The notes beneath the pieces were generated by a model. It ran no database searches and was not told the DNA's origin. It was given only the letters and a program-made list of their open reading frames with translations. From positions 1 through 38,380 of the forward strand of contig DATLXH010000119.1 in NCBI GenBank assembly GCA_035576005.1: 38,380 nucleotides of DNA, read 5' to 3'. Source of the DNA: DATLXH01 sp035576005 (GTDB lineage Bacteria; Acidobacteriota; Thermoanaerobaculia; Gp7-AA8). Below are positions 1-9,325 of this stretch, in pieces (within the stretch, counting starts at the first letter, position 1; each line of letters starts with the position of its first letter). A program made the translations under genes and the position numbers.

Positions 1-138
1 ATCAGGCGACGACCACAACATGCACACGTTCATGTGCATGTCGCGCTCGCGACTCGCCAACTGCCTCCTCAATCATGCGATCGAGAACATTTTCCACAGG
101 TTTACGGCACTTCGACATGACAGTGTGAGAAATGCGGG
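1..138. other. Window edge; possible gene tail, nothing recognised
   Basis: No known gene is recognised here. A plus-strand frame is open from base 2 to a TAA at 140-142 and could be the C-terminus of a gene entering from the left (it includes NMHTFMCMSRSRLANCLL). Its last codons fall inside a repeat end. On the minus strand a complete 38-codon frame (118 down to 2) is also possible. Neither has supporting motifs. Bases 124-138 match the right-hand end of the foldback repeat described next, so a second, mostly lost copy may have abutted it. Confidence 0.25.
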
Positions 139-324
139 CTAACCCGCATTTCTCTCAGACCTTCGTCGTGAGACGGCGGAGAGTGGCTTGGATGCGAGGC
201 GCACGGCAATTTTGCGACGAAGGCATAGTCGACACTATGTCAAGGAGCGAAATTGCCGTGCAACGAAGCAGACAGGCCGCTATCCGTCGTCTCGCGGCGA
301 AGGTCTGTGAGAAATGCGGGTTAA
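139..324. repeat. Foldback MITE-like repeat, copy 1
   Basis: About 186 bp with inverted ends: CTAACCCGCATTT at the left (139-151) and its partner GAAATGCGGGTTAA at the right (311-324). The two halves are imperfect reverse complements of each other along their length. They meet at a short hairpin core, CATAGT-CGAC-ACTATG, near 231-246. A second copy in the same orientation begins at 38220, and a composite copy lies at 29222-29518. It encodes no transposase, so it would need an enzyme supplied elsewhere. A frame runs through it by chance and is not considered a gene. Bases 325-526, between this repeat and the next gene, show nothing recognisable. Confidence 0.75.
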
Positions 325-526
325 CTTGGCGGCAGAGACGCAGCAGTGCTCACACAGTTCAGAACCAGAGCAACTTACTCAGTTCCGATGTTGTCCAGGC
401 GAGACAGGGCTCGTGGCGGCCTGAGACTTCTTCGCATCGAGTCCTCGGGTTCCTCATGCGGGATCCTTGTGAGCTCACGTCTCTGCAGGCCGTGCGTCCC
501 CAGCGGGGGGAGCCCTCGTGTTCAGT

Positions 527-1873
527 TCACCTCGGTAGCGACATGGCCGAGAGCGAAGGAAGATCCTCGATTTGCTCGCGCACACTCTTGAACATTGCAA
601 CGGTGATATTGCCTGCGGATGCTGCCTCCTGGAGGTATGCAACCGCCGTGATTGCGCTCGTCGCCATTCCCGATGCTGAGAACTCCTCGACAAGACCGCC
701 GCAAATTGACGAGACTTCGCGACTCTTTCCCATCGCGAGCAGCAACTCAGCGATCTCAAGCTTGACCAGCCCGGCAGTCGACATCATTCCGACCTGCTCG
801 AACTCCTCGGCTATTTCACGGAGTCGGGCGAGTCCTGCATCCCACTGTCCTTTGGTGACCAGAATGCGTGCAAGCCCCCAGCGGCTTCGCAGCAGATACG
901 GTTGCAACCCCAGCTCCTTCTGGAGCTGGAGTGCCTGGTGAAAGTATTTGCCCGCATCATCGAATGCCTGCAGCTGCAGATACGCCTGACCAAGATTTGT
1001 CAGAATGGTTGCGAGCGTGTCCAGGTCATTTTCCAGGACTACAACGTCAAGCAGCGACAACCAGAGCCTGATCGCACCTCTGGTGTCACCGGTCTTTAAG
1101 GTTGCCGCAGCCTCAAGTGACCTAGTCTGCTGATAGCGTTTCGAATCTCCTAGCTGGCCGAACGCCAAGGCGGCACGTCGAATGATCGGAATCGCCTCTG
1201 GAATTCGCTCTGCGTAGAAAAGGAGACACGCACGTTGATAGTCGAGGCTGGTTAGATCCGAGAGGGCCGCGGAACCTTGATTGAAGAAGCCTTCAGACCT
1301 TTCGAGCAGATCGAGTCCCTCTTCGTAGCGACCAAGGTAGCGGAGGACTGTAGCCTCTTCCTTCAAAGCACGACCCCTCAGATCGGCAATGACGGTTCGC
1401 GGATACCGCGTTCCCTCGATCATCGAACAGTGTGCTGATGCGGTCGAGGCGAGGATCATCGCGTCTGCCGGATCGTGATTGACCAGCTGATGTGCTGCCT
1501 CGATCAGTTTTCGTATGCCGCCTGGGGAGTGAAGTGAAAATGACCTTCCCAGAAGCAAGCTCCACTCCGATGAAGGCCTGCGGACGATTGCCGAGATCTC
1601 GACTTCGGCATCGAATTCCTGGGAATCGAAGCTTGCAGCGAGCTCGCGGATCTCGTGAATGCGGGTTTCATCAGGAAGAGCGAATCGTATCGACTCGGTA
1701 CCTGTTTGCCACACCTCGGGGTCGGACAGGGTGGAAGCGAATGTTTCAAATGAGGAGCGGAAAGCGCCGCACTGTCTGCAGCCATCGACATGGCTTTGAA
1801 CCTCGGGGAGCGCCGAGTCGCCTGCCGTGAAGAGCTCGATCAGTGTCTCGTCGTCGTAGTGGATCTCATTCAC
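527..1873 (-). CDS. Zinc-finger anti-sigma factor with TPR domain
   Basis: Predicted soluble protein of 448 residues that probably binds and controls the ECF sigma factor encoded just upstream. The chosen start is a GTG overlapping the sigma-factor stop by 4 bases (GTGA). That gives translational coupling and trims a longer open frame that only shadows the sigma gene. Residues 28-35 carry H-x3-C-x2-C (HVDGCRQC), the ZAS zinc-binding signature of anti-sigma factors. From about residue 120 the protein is helical with repeated TPR-like units, for example NLGQAYLQLQAFDDAGKYF and a following LARILVTKGQWDAG unit. No transmembrane segment is evident, so unlike many ZAS anti-sigmas it would act in the cytoplasm. 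The signal sensed is unknown. Family assignment is firm for TPR and good for ZAS; pairing with the sigma factor is inferred from operon structure. Confidence 0.85.
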   Translation of the reverse strand: MNEIHYDDETLIELFTAGDSALPEVQSHVDGCRQCGAFRSSFETFASTLSDPEVWQTGTESIRFALPDETRIHEIRELAASFDSQEFDAEVEISAIVRRPSSEWSLLLGRSFSLHSPGGIRKLIEAAHQLVNHDPADAMILASTASAHCSMIEGTRYPRTVIADLRGRALKEEATVLRYLGRYEEGLDLLERSEGFFNQGSAALSDLTSLDYQRACLLFYAERIPEAIPIIRRAALAFGQLGDSKRYQQTRSLEAAATLKTGDTRGAIRLWLSLLDVVVLENDLDTLATILTNLGQAYLQLQAFDDAGKYFHQALQLQKELGLQPYLLRSRWGLARILVTKGQWDAGLARLREIAEEFEQVGMMSTAGLVKLEIAELLLAMGKSREVSSICGGLVEEFSASGMATSAITAVAYLQEAASAGNITVAMFKSVREQIEDLPSLSAMSLPR

Positions 1874-2412
1874 CGTTTGTTCCCCTTGAGGTCGAGGTAA
1901 ATTTTGTGAGCGCGCTTGAGACATTTGTGAATGAGCTTCTCCGCGTATCGCGGCGTAGTGTCGAGCGCACGGGCGACTTCGATGGCAGAACATCCCTCGA
2001 AATATTTGAGACTGAGTGTGTGACGGCATTTCTCGTGAAGGCGCGACAAGGTCTCCTGCACCGAGATCCTGGTGGCCACGGTCTCGGCCAGACCGGGCGC
2101 GGACGCATCGACCTGTTCGAGCACTTCGTCGGTCATCGACTCGGTCCGTTTGTTGACGCGCCAGTAGTGACGGCTCGCGTGACAAATGGAACCAACCAGC
2201 CAGGCTCGCGGATCGCGTACTTCCGATGAATGGGCGAGAAAGCTCAGGAAGACCTCGTGGATGAGGCCTTCCGCATCGCTCTCGGGCACCTTGAAGCGCT
2301 GCGACGAAAGATAGAGCATGAGATTGAAGTAGAGACGGTAGAGCTCTTCAACTCTTTCGTAGCCCTTCGGTGGTTCCGGAAGGACGAGATTCTGGTGATA
2401 GGCAGCAATCAT
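1870..2412 (-). CDS. ECF-type RNA polymerase sigma factor
   Basis: 180-residue sigma-70 family protein of the short extracytoplasmic-function type. Residues about 25-85 resemble region 2 (YRLYFNLMLYLSSQRF, then a DAEGLIHEVFLSFLAH stretch). Residues about 115-175 resemble region 4, the helix-turn-helix that reads the -35 element (LSRLHEKCRHTLSLKYFEG, then AIEVARALDTTPRYAEKLI). Regions 1.1 and 3 are absent, as expected for ECF factors. Its stop overlaps the GTG start of the ZAS/TPR gene, which makes a sigma/anti-sigma pair likely. The gene is divergent from glgX with about 130 bp between them, so it may autoregulate and could influence glgX. Target promoters cannot be named from this window. 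Confidence 0.88.
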   Translation of the reverse strand: MIAAYHQNLVLPEPPKGYERVEELYRLYFNLMLYLSSQRFKVPESDAEGLIHEVFLSFLAHSSEVRDPRAWLVGSICHASRHYWRVNKRTESMTDEVLEQVDASAPGLAETVATRISVQETLSRLHEKCRHTLSLKYFEGCSAIEVARALDTTPRYAEKLIHKCLKRAHKIYLDLKGNKR

Positions 2413-2444
2413 CTTCGTGGATCTTTGATCTTGTGTGGCGCAAG

Positions 2445-2466
2445 TTTACCTTCTGGCGGCGGTAAA
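2445..2466. promoter_or_regulatory. Dyad in divergent sigma/glgX region
   Basis: TTTACC, ten bases, then GGTAAA form a perfect 6+6 inverted repeat in the 133-bp gap between the divergently transcribed sigma-factor gene and glgX. Its position would suit an operator or a small hairpin in the leader. No regulator is identified, and a 6-bp dyad can occur by chance. Confidence 0.3.
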
Positions 2467-2545
2467 GTAGCCTGAAGGGCTGAAAAGAGCGAAAGGCTGC
2501 GCTGGCGGGCGACAGACTCAGCTCAGCCTTTGAGGTGCAAGATTG

Positions 2546-4660
2546 ATGAAAGTATGGCCAGGCCGACCTTATCCCCTGGGCGCGACCTACGATGGTACGG
2601 GCACGAACTTTTCCCTCTTCTCAGAGGTTGCTACCCGCGTGGACGTCTGTTTGTTCGATGACCAGAATCGTGAGGTGAGGGTCGAACTGCCGGAGATGAA
2701 TGGGTATATCTGGCACGGCTACCTTCCCAGTGTGGCTCCGGGACAGAGGTACGGCTTCAGGGTTCATGGGCCGTGGAATCCTGTATCAGGTCAGCGTTGC
2801 AATCCGTCCAAACTCCTGCTCGACCCATACGCTAAAGCAGTGCATGGCGGCGTGCGGTGGAACGAAGCGGTTTTTCCTTACACGTTCGGCGCTCCCGACA
2901 GCTCCCGCAATGATGACGACAGCGCTCCGTTCGTGCCGAAGTGCGTTGTGACCAATCCCTACTTCGACTGGGGACGTGATCTCCAGCCCTGTGTGCCGTT
3001 CCACGACACAGTCATTTACGAGATCCACGTCAAAGGATTCACCGCAACGCACCCGGAGATCCCCGAGGAGTTGCGCGGTACCTACGCAGGCGTCACGCAC
3101 CCCGCCGCTCTCAAGCATCTCAAATCGCTGGGGATCACGACGGTCGAGCTGTTGCCCGTCCATCAATTCATCCATGACTCGACTCTCGACCAGAAAGGTC
3201 TGCGGAACTACTGGGGATACAACTCCATCGCCTATCTGGCGCCTCATGAGGAGTACTGCTCGTCGCGTCAGCTTGGACAGCAGGTCCAGGAATTCAAGCA
3301 GATGGTGAAGAACCTCCATCGCGAGGGGATCGAAGTCATTCTTGACGTCGTCTACAACCACACTGCGGAGGGGAATCACCTGGGGCCGATATTGTCACTC
3401 AAGGGGATCGACAACGCCGCGTATTACCGCCTTGTCGCCACGGACAAACGCTATTTCATGGACTACACAGGGACAGGGAACAGTCTGAACATGCGGCACC
3501 CTCATGTCCTCCAGCTCGTGATGGACTCGCTCAGATACTGGGTCACGGAGATGCACGTAGACGGGTTCCGGTTCGATCTCGCCTCGACCCTCGCTCGCGA
3601 GTTGCACGACGTGGACAGGCTCTCCGCCTTCTTCGATATCATCCAGCAGGACCCGATCATCAGTCAGGTCAAATTGATCGCGGAGCCATGGGATGTGGGA
3701 GAGGGCGGCTATCAGGTAGGAAACTTTCCTCCCCTCTGGTCCGAGTGGAACGGCAAATACCGCGACACGGTTCGCGATTACTGGCGTGGGACCGATCAGA
3801 CTCTCGGAGAATTCGCCAACCGTCTCACCGGAAGTTCGGATCTATACGCGACGACCGGACGTCGTCCCTACGCAAGTATCAACTTCATTACTGCGCATGA
3901 CGGCTTCACGCTCGCGGACCTGGTGTCGTACAACGAGAAACATAACGAAGCAAACCTGGAAGGCGGCGCCGATGGGGAGAGGTCGAACCGTTCCTGGAAT
4001 TGTGGGACCGAGGGTCCGACGGACGATCCGGCGATCGTGGCGCTGAGGGATCGTCAGAAGCGGAACTTTCTTGCCACACTTCTGCTCTCCCAGGGGATTC
4101 CGATGCTTCTGGGAGGGGACGAGCTGGGACGGACCCAGCACGGGAACAACAACGCCTACTGCCAGGACAACGCGATCTCCTGGCTCGATTGGGAGAACGT
4201 CGATGACGCTCTCGTCGAGTTTGTCCGGGAGGTCCTCGCTCTTCGAAATCAACACCCGATCTTTCGCATGCGTCAGTGGTTTCACGGCAGCGAGCACTCT
4301 GAAGGATCTCTGGTCGATATCGGCTGGTTCAAGCCCGACGGTCATCAGATGGAAGGAAATGACTGGGCGAAGGGATACGCTCGTTCGCTGGCGGTCTTCC
4401 TGAATGGCGAGACGATCATGTCGCTCGATGCCTATGGGGAGCGCGTAGTCGATGACAGTTTTTACATTCTCTTCAACGCGCATCACGACAAGCTGACGTT
4501 CAGGCTGCCGCAGGAGAAGTTCGGAACCGGATGGGCCCGGGTGCTGGACACTGCAGCGGCGCATCTCGATAAACGACATCGAGATATTCACAACTCAGGT
4601 GACGAGTTGCTGGTCCAGCAGCGATCCCTGGTTGTGCTCATGCGGCCGCAGCGTCGTTGA
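2546..4660 (+). CDS. glgX: Glycogen debranching enzyme GlgX (isoamylase type)
   Basis: 704-residue GH13 enzyme that hydrolyses alpha-1,6 branch points of glycogen or limit dextrin. The N-terminus (VWPGRPYPLGATYDGTGTNF) opens the isoamylase-type CBM48 domain. The GH13 barrel shows the usual motifs: DVVYNHT (region I), DGFRFDLAS with the nucleophile Asp (region II), IAEPWDVGEGGYQVG with the acid Glu (region III), and ITAHDGFTL with the conserved His-Asp (region IV). The long NEKHNEANLEGGADG loop and LGGDELGRTQHGNNNAYCQD segment are typical of GlgX/TreX. The ATG at 2546 was chosen because GAGGTG lies about 9 bases upstream; an adjacent TTG at 2543 is also possible. It is separated from the other glycogen genes by the defence island. 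Confidence 0.96.
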   Translation: MKVWPGRPYPLGATYDGTGTNFSLFSEVATRVDVCLFDDQNREVRVELPEMNGYIWHGYLPSVAPGQRYGFRVHGPWNPVSGQRCNPSKLLLDPYAKAVHGGVRWNEAVFPYTFGAPDSSRNDDDSAPFVPKCVVTNPYFDWGRDLQPCVPFHDTVIYEIHVKGFTATHPEIPEELRGTYAGVTHPAALKHLKSLGITTVELLPVHQFIHDSTLDQKGLRNYWGYNSIAYLAPHEEYCSSRQLGQQVQEFKQMVKNLHREGIEVILDVVYNHTAEGNHLGPILSLKGIDNAAYYRLVATDKRYFMDYTGTGNSLNMRHPHVLQLVMDSLRYWVTEMHVDGFRFDLASTLARELHDVDRLSAFFDIIQQDPIISQVKLIAEPWDVGEGGYQVGNFPPLWSEWNGKYRDTVRDYWRGTDQTLGEFANRLTGSSDLYATTGRRPYASINFITAHDGFTLADLVSYNEKHNEANLEGGADGERSNRSWNCGTEGPTDDPAIVALRDRQKRNFLATLLLSQGIPMLLGGDELGRTQHGNNNAYCQDNAISWLDWENVDDALVEFVREVLALRNQHPIFRMRQWFHGSEHSEGSLVDIGWFKPDGHQMEGNDWAKGYARSLAVFLNGETIMSLDAYGERVVDDSFYILFNAHHDKLTFRLPQEKFGTGWARVLDTAAAHLDKRHRDIHNSGDELLVQQRSLVVLMRPQRR

Positions 4661-4775
4661 TTGAGCGTGTCATAAATCTCCTGGATGCCGTGGGGGCGAG
4701 CACATTGCCCGGCGCACGGGAGGTCACGTCCACCGTGCCTCCGGTACACTGTCGAGCATCCGGTAATCCGAAACA

Positions 4776-5621
4776 ATGGACAAGAAGGCACTCACCGAGA
4801 CAGACATACGCACGAAGTTCATCACGCCTGCGATCCTCGCCAAGTGGGACGTGATGACGCAGGTCCTCGAAGAGCGCTTCTTCACGGCGGGCCGCGTGAT
4901 CGTGTGCGGGAAATTGACCACTCGCGGGAAAGCGAAGAAGGCCGATTACATCCTCTTCTACAAGCCGAACATCCCACTCGCCATCGTCGAGGCGAAAGAC
5001 AACAACCATACCGTCGGCGCCGGCATGCAGCAGGCGCTCGAATACGCTGAGATTCTCGACGTCCCCTTTGTCTACAGCTCGAATGGCGACGCCTTCCTCG
5101 AGCACGATCGCCTGACAACCAGCGGAGTGGTGGAACGAGAGTTTTCCCTCGCCGACTTTCCATCGCCGGAGGAGCTGTGGCGGCGCTATCGTCAGGCAAA
5201 GGGACTCACCGACCGGCAGGACGACATCGCCACGCAGGATTACTACGACTCGGGAAAGGTGCCGCGTTACTACCAGCGGGTCGCCATCAATCGCACCGTC
5301 GAGGCGATCGCGCGCGGACAGAATCGCATCCTGCTCGTCATGGCCACCGGCACGGGCAAAACGTACACAGCCTTCCAGATCATCTGGCGCCTCTGGAAGT
5401 CCGGCGCGAAGAAACGCATCCTCTTCCTCTTCGACCGCAACATCCTCGCCGACCAGACCAAGACCAACGACTTCAAACCGTTCGGTCAGGCCATGACCAA
5501 GATCACGAATCGCACAGCCGACAAAGCGTTCGAGATTTACCTCTCGCTGTATCAGGCGGTCACCGGTGTGGAGGAAGGGGAAAGTCTTTGGGGTCGGGCC
5601 TTCAAAAGTCACAGAGCCTAG
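4776..5621 (+). pseudogene. hsdR: Truncated type I restriction subunit HsdR (EcoKI-like)
   Basis: The N-terminal 281 residues of a type I restriction endonuclease R subunit. The nuclease domain shows a PD-(D/E)xK-type core with Asp57 (KADYILF) and Glu72-Ala-Lys74 (IVEAKD). The helicase starts well: RYYQRVAINRTVEAI, then the Walker A ATGTGKT at 190-196 and ILFLFDRNILADQT. Similarity stops after YLSLYQAVTGVEEG, where the DEAD/DEAH box normally follows, and about 17 unrelated residues lead to a stop. Around 500-700 C-terminal residues are missing, so ATP-driven translocation should be lost. It differs in type from the intact HsdR that faces it tail to tail. It is read as the remnant of a second, lost RM system. 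Bases 5622-5720 hold no gene. Confidence 0.88.
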
Positions 5622-5720
5622 GAGAATGCGCGGCAGAAAAGAAGACACCATTGGGCCCTCCTGGGTCCCACCCGGGCTCGTTTCCGGCGCTACTCGCGAG
5701 TGCGCGCAGACCGGTTCCCT

Positions 5721-8700
5721 CTACGCGGCGGCACTTTTCCTGATGTCTTCGAGAATCGAGAAGATCTGCGTGACGTCATGCGACTCAAACACTCCCTCGA
5801 CGCCACGTGGACTGTAGTCGGTATAAGGCGACTCATAGAGCAGGCTCACCGCCATCGAGCCTTTTTCGGTGAGGTGATCGATGATCAGGTTGACGAACTC
5901 GATCTGATTCGCGTTCAGAGTCTTTCCGGAAAGAAAGCCGGCGAATGCTCCCTTCGCCGCCGCGCGATCGAGGCCAACGAGCGACCGCACAAACAAGCCA
6001 AGACTCTGGCTTGTTGCCCTTGCTCGCTCCACGTCCTCGGCGGTGCCCAGACCGTTGTCCGTGAGCATTCGCTCGAGCTCGGCGAGATCGGACGGCGTCA
6101 ACGGCTTGTTCGTTCGCAGCTTCTTCACGGTGATGTGATCATCGTGGGCCTGGAGAAACTGGCGAGCCTTCGCGCGAAACCGCTCGAAGTCGCCCGCTGA
6201 CGTGAACGCCTGCAACTCCACCTCGACTTCGGGTCCCATATCGTCCTCGAAGTCGGTGTAGACGATCCGGCGATCCTTCTTCTCGATCAGGGCGACGAGC
6301 GAGCGCAGCTTCTTTCGCACGTTCTCGAACATCGGCAAGCTCACGTCCTGCCACCACTCGTCCGACTGGATGTCGAGGATCAGCGGAAGTTGCTCCCGCA
6401 CCATTGGAATGTTCACCTTCTCCTCGAGCAGTCCGGCGATTCCACGAAGCTGCGCGGAGAGCCTGACAAATCCATGGTCGCCGCGAAGACGCGCGAGTTG
6501 CAGCCGCAACATCAGCAGGTCGAATCGTTTCGCCTCTTCTTCCTCCGCCGGCAACTCGGACGGCAGTCCCGCGATCTCGTGCGCCAGCTCGGCCCGCGCA
6601 GCCGGCGAAAGCCTGGTCCACGATTCCGACCGGCTGTAGATCTCGACGAGCCGTCGCTTCGGACGCACGACAAAGTTCTCGACATTCATCGCCGCAACTT
6701 CCGCATGCAGTGCCGCCGCAACATCGTGCCGCAGGAGGTACTCCCCCGCGAAGCCTGTATAAGGCTCATCAAAGTCCGCCGCCAGACCCTCCACGACGGC
6801 TACTCCATGCGACGCGAATCGCTGATCGAGCTCGCCGATCAGATCGAGCCGGTACGTGAACAGACGCACTCCGAGCGACTCCCCGCTCGATCCCTCCGTC
6901 CCCTCGGCGCTCTGTCCAAAGAACGCCAGGTTGTCGCAATAGTCGAAGAGGTAGAAGAACTCCTTGTCCTGGCCCGGACCAAAGAGATTCGGAGAGAGTC
7001 GCGTGCCTCGCCCCACCATTTGCCAGAACTTCGTCTTCGACCGCACGACTTTGAAAAAGACGAGGTTCACTACCTCCGGAATGTCGATTCCGGTGTCGAG
7101 CATGTCGATTGAGATCGCAAGGTGCGGCGATTTCTTCACCTTGCTGAACTCGTCGATGAGGCTTTGAACATACGTGATCTGGAAGTCGATCACCCGGGCG
7201 AAGCTCCCCTTGTATTTCGGGTAGTTCGCGTCGAACCGCTCGGCGATGTAGAGGGCGTGGTCGTGGTTCTTCGCGAAGATGATCGTCTTGCCGAGTCGGT
7301 CGCCGCCGGCCACTTTGATCCCGCGGGTCATCAGATGCGCGAGCACCTTGTCGACCGTGTCCTCGTTGAAGAGCCACTTGTTGATTGCGCCCGCCTCCAC
7401 GCGCGCCGGGGCTTGCCCGGTATCGTCCCACTCGATCTCGTCCCACTCTTCCTTCTCTTCGTCGGACAGATCGTTGTAGGTGATCCCCTGCTGGTGGAAC
7501 TTGAGGGGAACGGCGACCGGCTTCGCGGGAACGAGAAAGCCATCCTTGACGGCGTCTTCGAGATCGTAGGCATCCGTCGGCACGCCACGCTCGAGGTCGA
7601 ACAGCTTGTAGGTATCTCGATCAACCTCGTCTTTCGGCGTGGCAGTGAGCCCGACGAGGAGCGAGTCGAAGTACTCGAAGATCGCGCCGTACTTTTTGTA
7701 GACCGAGCGGTGCGCCTCGTCGATGATGACGAGGTCGAAGTGGCCCGGCCCGAAGCGCCGCTGGCCGTCTCGCGTCTCATCGATCAGTCCCATTATGGTC
7801 GGGTACGTGGAGACGAAGACGCGGCCCTCTTCATTCTTCTCCGTCACCAGGTTCACCGGCGACGCATTCGGCAGGTGCCGCTTGAACGCGCCGACCGCCT
7901 GGTTCACGAGCGCGATGCGATCCGCGAGAAAGAGCACGCGCTTTACCCAGTTGCAGCGCATCAGCAGGTCGCAAAGCGCGATGACTGTCCGCGTCTTCCC
8001 TGCTCCGGTGGCCATCACAAGAAGTGTCTTCCGCTCGTGGTCCTTCTCAAACGCTTCGCCGATCCGCCGGATGGCGCGCGTCTGGTAGTAACGCTCCACG
8101 ATCCGCTCATCGATCGGCGCATCCGACAGGGATCTGCGAGTGGTCCGCCGCTGGACCATCAACTCCAGCTCGTCCTTCTTGTAGAACCCCTGCACCTGGC
8201 GCGGCGGATAGACGCGGTCGTCCCACAGCCAGTGCTCGTAACCGTTCGAGTAGAAGATGACCGGCCGCTGCCCGAACTTCTGCTCGAGACAATTGGCGTA
8301 AAGTTCCGCCTGACGCTGACCGATGCGAGAGTCTTTCCTGGTCCGCTTCGCCTCCACGAGTCCGAGGGGCTTGCCGTCATCGCCCCACAGAACGTAGTCG
8401 ACGTAGCCCGTACCGTCGTTCGAGCCACTTGCTGCAGGCATCCCGGTGACTTCGTATTCGACGTCATGCGCATCGGCGAGCGGCCAGCCCGCCTCCTTGA
8501 GCAGGAGGTCGATGAAGTAGTCGCGCGTCTCCGCCTCGGAGTAATCATGGGTGTCAGGCCTCGCGCTGTTTGCAGCCTTGACGGCAGCGATCTCCTCACG
8601 GAGCCGCTTGAGCTCAGCGTCGATGTTCTGCCGGTCGGCGATCAGCTCGAAGAGTTTCTCGTCACGCGCGGATAGATCGGCTTCGAGCTTCTGAATCTGC

Positions 8701-9164
8701 GCGGCCGTCTTCGGTGCGGCGCCCGCGTCGCGCGACAGCAGAGCCGGATCGAATGTGAGCGAGTCCGCCGGCCGCTCCCCGCGCGAATACGTGCGTGCCA
8801 GCCAGAAGAGGAAGTGAAAAAGGTCGGTGGTCGCCTGGAGTGCGTCGCTCTCCTGCACCGGCTTCGGGCTGTGCGCGGCCAGATTGCCGAGGTCCTTGAT
8901 GAGCCGGGCCTTCGCAAAGAGGGCCGGGCCAGCGGCTTTCTTGAAATCAGGATCGTGAATCAGCGCGCTCAGGTTCTCCTGGTACGGCAGCCTGAGCGCC
9001 GGATCGTGCTTGTAGATCCAGGCGACAGCCAACTCCAGCGCACGCCGGGCGTAGAAGCATGAGCTGCGAGGGTCGGCGTGCACCAGTCCCTCGGCCTTTT
9101 CGGCCGCAGCTGACAGATCGGGCCACTCGACCCGAACGAAATCGAAGTTTGTCGTCCGCCCCAT
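5721..9164 (-). CDS. hsdR: Type I restriction endonuclease subunit R (EcoEI/EcoR124-like with DUF4145)
   Basis: 1147-residue motor and nuclease subunit of a type I RM complex, cleaving unmethylated DNA after ATP-driven translocation. Residues 1-130 form a DUF4145/HEPN-like domain (RLIKDLGNLAAH, residues 87-98), followed by a coiled coil at about 155-200. The nuclease core is VDYVLWG...LGLVEAKR with Asp256 and Glu271-x-Lys273. The SF2 helicase has Walker A ATGAGKT (385-391), DEAH (482-485), TATP (507-510) and the QMVGRGTRL motif VI. The C-terminal third fits the EcoEI_R_C family. It lies on the same strand as hsdM and hsdS but is separated from them by a plus-strand toxin-antitoxin pair, so it probably has its own promoter in the 9165-9325 gap. 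It appears intact. Confidence 0.95.
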   Translation of the reverse strand: MGRTTNFDFVRVEWPDLSAAAEKAEGLVHADPRSSCFYARRALELAVAWIYKHDPALRLPYQENLSALIHDPDFKKAAGPALFAKARLIKDLGNLAAHSPKPVQESDALQATTDLFHFLFWLARTYSRGERPADSLTFDPALLSRDAGAAPKTAAQIQKLEADLSARDEKLFELIADRQNIDAELKRLREEIAAVKAANSARPDTHDYSEAETRDYFIDLLLKEAGWPLADAHDVEYEVTGMPAASGSNDGTGYVDYVLWGDDGKPLGLVEAKRTRKDSRIGQRQAELYANCLEQKFGQRPVIFYSNGYEHWLWDDRVYPPRQVQGFYKKDELELMVQRRTTRRSLSDAPIDERIVERYYQTRAIRRIGEAFEKDHERKTLLVMATGAGKTRTVIALCDLLMRCNWVKRVLFLADRIALVNQAVGAFKRHLPNASPVNLVTEKNEEGRVFVSTYPTIMGLIDETRDGQRRFGPGHFDLVIIDEAHRSVYKKYGAIFEYFDSLLVGLTATPKDEVDRDTYKLFDLERGVPTDAYDLEDAVKDGFLVPAKPVAVPLKFHQQGITYNDLSDEEKEEWDEIEWDDTGQAPARVEAGAINKWLFNEDTVDKVLAHLMTRGIKVAGGDRLGKTIIFAKNHDHALYIAERFDANYPKYKGSFARVIDFQITYVQSLIDEFSKVKKSPHLAISIDMLDTGIDIPEVVNLVFFKVVRSKTKFWQMVGRGTRLSPNLFGPGQDKEFFYLFDYCDNLAFFGQSAEGTEGSSGESLGVRLFTYRLDLIGELDQRFASHGVAVVEGLAADFDEPYTGFAGEYLLRHDVAAALHAEVAAMNVENFVVRPKRRLVEIYSRSESWTRLSPAARAELAHEIAGLPSELPAEEEEAKRFDLLMLRLQLARLRGDHGFVRLSAQLRGIAGLLEEKVNIPMVREQLPLILDIQSDEWWQDVSLPMFENVRKKLRSLVALIEKKDRRIVYTDFEDDMGPEVEVELQAFTSAGDFERFRAKARQFLQAHDDHITVKKLRTNKPLTPSDLAELERMLTDNGLGTAEDVERARATSQSLGLFVRSLVGLDRAAAKGAFAGFLSGKTLNANQIEFVNLIIDHLTEKGSMAVSLLYESPYTDYSPRGVEGVFESHDVTQIFSILEDIRKSAAA

Positions 9165-9325
9165 TTCGGGTGAAGTGCAGTGTCACGTGTAGGATAGCGC
9201 AGGCCATCCTTTTTACAACCGGAGTGGAGGCGGCCTGCCCGGAAGCCGGCAGCGGTGATCTGATGTTATCGTCCTCTGAGCTGATGTGACTATTCGCTCC
9301 TCTGGGAGAAAACCTCTTCAAAGAC

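Noticed and set aside
132..941. Open frame of 269 codons at the left edge
   Set aside because: It runs through a foldback repeat and antisense to the anti-sigma/TPR gene, and shows no domain.
4714..4760. Hairpin GCACGG...CCGTGC as glgX terminator
   Set aside because: Only a 6-bp stem with a 13-base loop and no T tract follows.
7122..8675. Long plus-strand frame of 517 codons
   Set aside because: It is antisense to hsdR, with composition dictated by GC-rich codon use; no protein motif.
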